Shown here: one piece after another, positions 63,997 to 64,000 of the stretch | Numbering within the stretch: the first letter of the stretch is position 1 | How the letters are laid out: each line of letters starts with the position of its first letter | Origin: Methanofastidiosum methylothiophilum | GTDB lineage: Archaea; Methanobacteriota_B; Thermococci; Methanofastidiosales; Methanofastidiosaceae | NCBI GenBank assembly: GCA_001587635.1 | Contig: LNJE01000004.1 | Location: forward strand, 40,645 to 104,644 | Direction: 5' to 3' | DNA: 64,000 bases | Translations under genes and position numbers: made by a program | Notes under the pieces: generated by a model | The model's database searches: none | Told to the model about the DNA's origin: nothing | Seen by the model: the letters and a program-made list of their open reading frames with translations, nothing else

Positions 63997-64000
63997 CTTT

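Noticed and set aside
1..64000. CRISPR arrays, insertion sequences, prophage genes, toxin-antitoxin or restriction systems
   Set aside because: I looked for regular short repeats, transposase DDE or HUH motifs, integrases and defence domains and saw none. The window is mostly housekeeping DNA.

Overview
This 64 kb window is AT-rich archaeal DNA. The gene content is that of a methanogenic euryarchaeote: a TATA-binding protein, RNA polymerase subunit F, ribosomal protein L21e, Pus10, archaeal Trm1, diphthine synthase, Sec61 beta, XPB and Hel308 helicases, a V/A-type ATPase operon, an F420-reducing type [NiFe] hydrogenase and a DUF1638 protein (a family usually seen with corrinoid methyltransferases). 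I cannot fix the lineage from sequence alone. An uncultivated methanogen such as Methanofastidiosales is a guess. A 400-N gap and many single Ns suggest a metagenomic or single-cell scaffold.

Layout. 0-2.1 kb: end of an unknown gene, then glnA with a tandem copy of its own 3' third. 2.2-10 kb (+): dphB, a large repeat protein, pus10, rpl21e, rpoF, DUF655, ksgA and a divergent class I isoprenoid/terpene synthase-like protein. 10-12.4 kb (+): a 42-codon ORF, an orphan 7TM histidine kinase and a cupin. 12.4-22.2 kb (-): an EMAP-type RNA-binding protein, a geranylgeranyl-reductase-family flavoprotein, a coupled pyrimidine operon with two amidohydrolases plus pyrD(1A)-pyrE-pyrF, a uracil-DNA-glycosylase-family protein, a truncated tRNA-Leu, DUF1638 and RecJ. 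22.3-31.3 kb: trm1, redox proteins (glutaredoxin-like, FTR-rubredoxin), DUF763, DUF354, a MoaD/SAMP-like protein, an AIM24-family protein, XPB and a small regulator/membrane pair. 31.6-33.9 kb (-): an aminotransferase, a CARF-like protein and a decayed larA. 34-43 kb (-): AI-2E-type permease and the nine-gene ATPase operon atpHIKECFABD. 43-48.7 kb (-): TBP, bioY with a BirA-type operator, DNA ligase, a membrane protein, and a beta-propeller/TPR surface protein. 48.9-52.2 kb (-): frhA, frhD and a fused frhG-frhB. 52-58.3 kb (-): threonine synthase, aspS, gatB, gatA, gatC. 58.4-64 kb: CBS protein, Sec61 beta, a coiled-coil protein, Hel308, enolase and tRNA-Ser(CGA).

How the parts fit. The hydrogenase (H2 to F420) and the ATP synthase are the energy genes. 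gatCAB with an archaeal AspRS suggests indirect Asn-tRNA and possibly Gln-tRNA charging. The pyr operon covers the last three steps of UMP synthesis plus possible pyrimidine-base salvage. The most unusual items are the protein built of 70/74-residue repeats (2994-5798), the FrhG-FrhB fusion, the terpene-synthase-like protein (9045-9998), the glnA 3' duplication, the eroded larA, and a palindromic TATA box that appears to serve two divergent leaderless genes. I saw no CRISPR array, insertion sequence, prophage or defence island.
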